From positions 10,985,503 through 11,049,502 of the forward strand of contig NC_045143.1 of the NCBI RefSeq assembly GCF_008831285.2: DNA of 64,000 nt, read 5' to 3'. The notes under the pieces are model-generated. The model searched no databases and was not told the origin of the DNA. It worked only from the letters and a program-made list of their open reading frames with translations. This document shows positions 60,236-64,000 of the stretch, one piece after another; position 1 is the first letter of the stretch; every line of letters begins with the position of its first letter. Source of the DNA: Nymphaea colorata (lineage: Eukaryota > Streptophyta > Magnoliopsida > Nymphaeales > Nymphaeaceae). Position numbers and translations under genes: made by a program.

Positions 60236-61968
60236 ATGGCTGCGACGGTGGCGGGGGGCTCAGAGGCGGCGGGGCAGGACGGCCCAGTTCTGAGCATGAT
60301 GAACAAGAGGCTCCGCGCCCTCCGTAAGAAGTATAATAGAATCCTGCAGACGGAGGAGAGCAAGGCACAGGGGAAGCCCATCAACAAGGAGCAAGAGGAC
60401 GTTCTGCGCTCGAAGCCTGCCGTCGTCGCCCTCATAGAAGAGTACGAGAAGCTCCGCCAGCCCCTCTCCGCGGCAGTCAACGAGGAGCTCTCCCTCTTCA
60501 AGGCCCGCGAGGAAGCCGCCCTTGCCTCTGCCTCCGCTGCATCCGCCACCGTTGCCGCCACTCCCGTTGCCGAGGAGGAGGAGGAGGAGGAAGAAGAGGC
60601 CGTCGTGGATAGGCAGCCGGAGATCACAGAGCGGCCGCCTTCAGCTTCTGGGGATCTGTTGGATGAGACCGTGGAAGATCTGCTGAAGTTGCTGTACTTC
60701 GGGACCCTGTTTGATGTTAGGTTGCAGACGGACTTCACCCCCATCATGCTCACGAAGGCCCACGAACGGAGCTCGTGCTTGATCTACGACTATGTGACCG
60801 AGGATGCTACCGATCTTCTCGTTGAAAGGGACCTGGATTTGCTCTCTCTTATGGGAAGTCTCATAATTTCCCGACCTTCAGACTCCACTGTCTCTCACAG
60901 AAATGCGTTACAAGAATGCGTTCGCCATGCCAAGCTCTGGCTCCTCAACTCCAACCAGAGCATCCATCCCAATGCTGGGGTTTCCTGTATCCTCCTTAAC
61001 GTCGATACTCGTCCAACGATGATTGGTACCTTTTGCTTTTCTCTTTTGCATATTGGTTTTCTTCATTCTAGTTTTCTTTCTAGTTTCCTCCATGGCAGAC
61101 GGGAATTAGCTCTGCATTTTAATTTCTGACCTTCTTAAGGCTGTCTTCTCAGTTCTTCATTTTTGCTTATGGTAAAGCATACAGTAGTTGACGGGTATAT
61201 CCATGTTTCCAGTGATCGCACACAGAATTGACTTCTTCTCTGAGTAGACGTTTCATTTTTTTTTTTTTTGCAAACACAGGGAAAGCTAGAGTACATTTTA
61301 TTTCTGCATAAGTTTATTGTGCCTGTTTATATTTCACTATGTCGATTTGATAACCTTGTAGGCTGTAGCTGTTATTCGGCTTTTTAGGATGTTACTTCCT
61401 TTCTATTTGTTATTTATATTTCACTATGTCGATTTGATAACCTTGTAGGCTGTAGCTGTTATTCTGCTTTTAAGGATGTTTCTTCCTTTCTATTTGTTAT
61501 CATATTTGAGCTGTGATCCGTCAGATATGGTTTCATGTTTTGATTGCATTGTCTGAGGAATCTTGAACAGTTGTGGACTGAATTGGATCTGACTGTGAAT
61601 AAATAAGGCATTGTTTTGTGTTTTGGTGCCATTTTAGTCTGAATTCAAAGGTGGTTTTAGGTTGGTGGAATCAATAGTTTTGTATATTCTTTATGGATTT
61701 GGTTAGTTTCATGGTCTTTGTCGATCCCTTAAGTTAATGAACAGATGCACGGTTGAGAGAAAGGCTTAACAAGATACTCTCTTCGGATTACTTCACCATG
61801 ACCCCGCAGATGACAAAGTTGAGCCAGCAAACAGCTGCCGAGGCTGCCGCTGCTGTGGCTGCTGCAGCTGCTGGGAACTATAATCCACAAATAGCAACTC
61901 AAGAACCGACAAACATGCAGCAGCAGGACTTTCTTCCAGAAGAAGCTGTATCTCATTACCAGCAAGTG
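60236..61968 (+). CDS. Conserved plant protein, probably caprin-like (5' part, exons 1-2)
   Basis: Exon 1 is 60236-61025 and exon 2 61745-61968. The split codon G+AT gives Asp, and GT/AG borders are kept (donors GTACCT and GTATGC). The visible 338 codons begin MAATVAGG. They contain a basic helical stretch (MMNKRLRALRKKYNRIL, residues ~21-37), a coiled coil, an alanine-rich run and nine glutamates (near residue 115). A conserved block follows with LLYFGTLFDV and DYVTEDATDLL, then ALQECVRHAKLWL; exon 2 has an alanine-rich stretch and DYFTMTP. It resembles plant proteins annotated as caprin-like or glycine-rich; animal caprin binds RNA and affects translation. The name is from memory and tentative. 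ATG 60236 is chosen because the frame upstream has no other ATG. Later exons are not in the window. Confidence 0.75.
61026..61744 (+). other. Intron 1 of caprin-like gene, with 87-bp tandem duplication
   Basis: 61328-61414 is repeated at 61415-61501 with few changes (marker CACTATGTCGATTTGATAAC). The acceptor is TTAATGAACAG. Confidence 0.8.
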
Positions 61969-63399
61969 GTATGCCTTTTTCAAGCATTGCTTTATTCTCT
62001 CATGGTACTGACCTAATGGTTATCTGGCAAATTATTGAATAGTTATGACTTGATTAGGGAGCATTTTTTTTTGTGAGCTTTCAGTTTGCAAGCACCTCAT
62101 ATATGACTCGTGCATTTATGTGTCAAAGGTTGCAGATTTATAGGTCCTTAGAGGGTCTCTTGTTAGTTCTTATGCACATGCCAATGGCTCTCACTACTTG
62201 CTTTCTGTTTACCTTTCTTTTCTGGGAGGGGTGCATAAACTTCAGAGTTCAGAGATAATATTTTGACAATTCTAAATATCATGAAACTCTCCACTTCTAT
62301 TATCAGAATGTCTATATTTTTGAATGTTTAAGAACTTGCAGAGTCGACTCGTTTTTGGCTCAGTTGACTCAGCTTGAAGTCAACCCACTAGGGGAATTGT
62401 GTTATCCAAAACCTGGAAAGACTTGGCCTAAATCATTTTGCTTTTCCAAAATTCGGTGATAGTTGTTGACTTTAGTGCTTGTTTTATTGTGTTGCTTCTT
62501 ATTGATATATTGGTACTTTATACTCAATTATGTCGAAGTATGCAACTGTAAAGTAGCTTAACTGTCTGGTTTTTATTATTGCATGAGTATATATAATTTA
62601 GTCATGGTTTTACTTGATGATAATTTGACTTATTTCTGTACAAATAATCAGGTCATTCGACAAGCCTTTGTATGTTTAAACGACAAATGTATATCATTTT
62701 TCTTTGAAAAATAATAGTTAACAGAACCTGACATGGGTCAATGAGTTGACCTCCCAAGTCACAAATCCATAATGGTGAATTTCCCGAGTCATTGAGTTTT
62801 AAAACATTGTTTTCTCGTGGGAAAATTTGGAGAAAGTCTCATAAGTTTACAAAAACATTAAAATATAAAAAGTAACATAAAGATTGTGGAATTTTATGTC
62901 TTCCACTGTTTACCTTACATAAATTTTGGTACAAATCTAAAACAATTATTAAAATGTGAAAAAGTAAAAAAAATTAAATATGTTATTTCTAACATATTTT
63001 TCCTATAACTTCAATATTTTCATTTCAGCATTTCTCTTCAAAATCTCACATTTATTTTCTCATTTTCTTTCTTTTTCTTTTTCTTTTTTGAAAAAGGTTA
63101 TATTTGTGACAAAAGTTCCTTAATATTTGTTATATCACATTTGCACGGGCTTGACTGATATGAGTGCAAGTGCGGTTACCACTTTGACACTTTTTGAAAA
63201 AAAGTTGGGGGATACAGTAAGACTATATATTTATTTGAGATTGAGCATACCGAGTAGGTCGGGCACTTGCGGCTATCACTCTATGCTCCAACTCTATGTG
63301 ATGCTCACATCCTTGGTGGTAGCTAGATTGGTTGTTTGAAAACGTCTCTGTACTCCTCAAGTATGCATTGCAGGTCTAGGGGATACTGCCACTGTTCAG

Positions 63400-63720
63400 C
63401 TCCTCCTTTTTCCCAATTCTCCCTCTTGGTTGTCATCTCCAATGACATGCAAAAAGCCATGCTAGGCATATAAATATGTTCACCACTGTCTTTGCTTTTT
63501 CTTTTGCCATATGATTGCTTTTTTGCACCGTAGGAGTCAATTTTTCACCTTGGTGACTGAAGTTCATAGTCATGCCCATGAAATCCGATGTAACCTAGCC
63601 AAGAGTTCTTGACCACTGGATCCCTAATACCACGTCAGGTCCTCCCATTGGCAATACATATACATCTAACTTGAACTCAGCTCCCTGCAGCTGTAAATGC
63701 AAGCCCAGACATCTGCCTTC
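63400..63720 (-). pseudogene. Ty3/gypsy protease-linker fragment
   Basis: On the minus strand it reads LQLQGAEFKLDVYVLPMGGP (63695-63640), continuing DVVLGIQWS, RTLG and MTMNFSHQGEK. This is the gypsy block between protease and RT ('VLPLGGxDVVLGxQWLxTLGP'). It has a stop after RTLG. No LTR or RT is visible, and it is dead. Confidence 0.8.
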
Positions 63721-63904
63721 ACTTTTTTATCACACTGAAAACACCAGCTACGGAGCTACCACATCAAGACCCGGTTCTTCCTGAATTCTGCATCCTGTTT
63801 TGGCAGTCCATTGCTATGTCACCAGGGTGCACCGTTTTTGGACCTGCAACCGCGTCGACGCGACGCGGGTGTGACTCAGATTCGCACCCAAATCGCACCA
63901 TGTC

Positions 63905-63990
63905 AGGGAGGTAGGGAGAGAGGGCAGCAGGGAGAGAGAGAGAGAGAGTGCGAGAGAGTTGGGAAGGAGAGAGACAGTGCAGGAGAGAGG
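63905..63990. repeat. AG-rich simple tract
   Basis: Interrupted (GA)n, including an uninterrupted GAGAGAGAGAGAGAGAG run near 63931. Confidence 0.85.
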
Positions 63991-64000
63991 GCATGAGAGC

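Larger units (their letters stand above)
61969..64000 (+). other. Intron 2 of caprin-like gene (runs off the window)
   Basis: It starts GTATGC. No further exon with matching features was seen up to 64000. It contains old repeat material, the gypsy fragment at 63400-63720 and an AG-rich tract at 63905-63990. Confidence 0.5.

Noticed and set aside
60130-60753. Minus-strand 207-codon open frame
   Set aside because: It is the antisense shadow of a GC-rich coding exon, with low-complexity serine and alanine runs.

Overview
This is a nuclear segment from a flowering plant. The evidence is two intron-containing plant genes with GT/AG splice sites and 5'UTR CT tracts, many Ty1/copia relics, a Ty3/gypsy protease fragment, hAT-like and Tourist-like MITEs, and a tandem array built from exons of a plant-specific RNA-directed DNA methylation (RdDM) gene family. 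I cannot name the species. The window is AT-rich and transposon-dominated, and most elements are old and broken.

Layout. (1) 1-1515: tandem satellite with a monomer of about 168 bp, cut by the window edge. (2) About 1796-7825: segment 'A', a repeat block of two copia pol fragments lying head to head, with hAT-type MITEs. Related copies recur as 'B' (22825-27614) and 'C' (27615-31565). C carries a complete miniature LTR element (TRIM) with 320-bp LTRs. (3) 7826-19787: a dimeric higher-order repeat array (units about 1.8 kb, settling to exactly 1762 bp). It is built from two decayed exons of an FDM/IDN2-like coiled-coil gene plus a GC-ended MITE. (4) 19787-22825: a dispersed repeat (family R) and microsatellites. 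(5) 33.5-39.9 kb: an apparently intact NRT1/PTR family (NPF) transporter gene with four exons and 577 codons. Its introns contain MITE debris, and a copia LTR starts about 180 bp past its stop codon. (6) 39.9-46.9 kb: minus-strand copia relics, one with LTR, polypurine tract, RNase H, RT and gag remnants, interrupted by a Tourist-type MITE with a perfect TTA target duplication. (7) 47.2-54.2 kb: a large inverted repeat of family R around a minus-strand copia gag/integrase relic. (8) 55.7-57.2 kb: a 1.5-kb element with long terminal inverted repeats, possibly a Pack-MULE. (9) 57.2-59.6 kb: MITE fragments. (10) 60.2 kb to the window end: the first two exons of a conserved, probably caprin-like gene. 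Its second intron holds a gypsy protease fragment and runs off the window.

The two host genes show no functional link. The most unusual structure is the FDM/IDN2-like exon array. All seven main modules share the same CAG-to-TAG stop, and the inner units are nearly identical while the outer ones differ. That pattern points to amplification of an already dead fragment followed by recent homogenisation. Because the intact family works in RdDM, such an array could in principle be both a source and a target of small RNAs. That last point is inference only.
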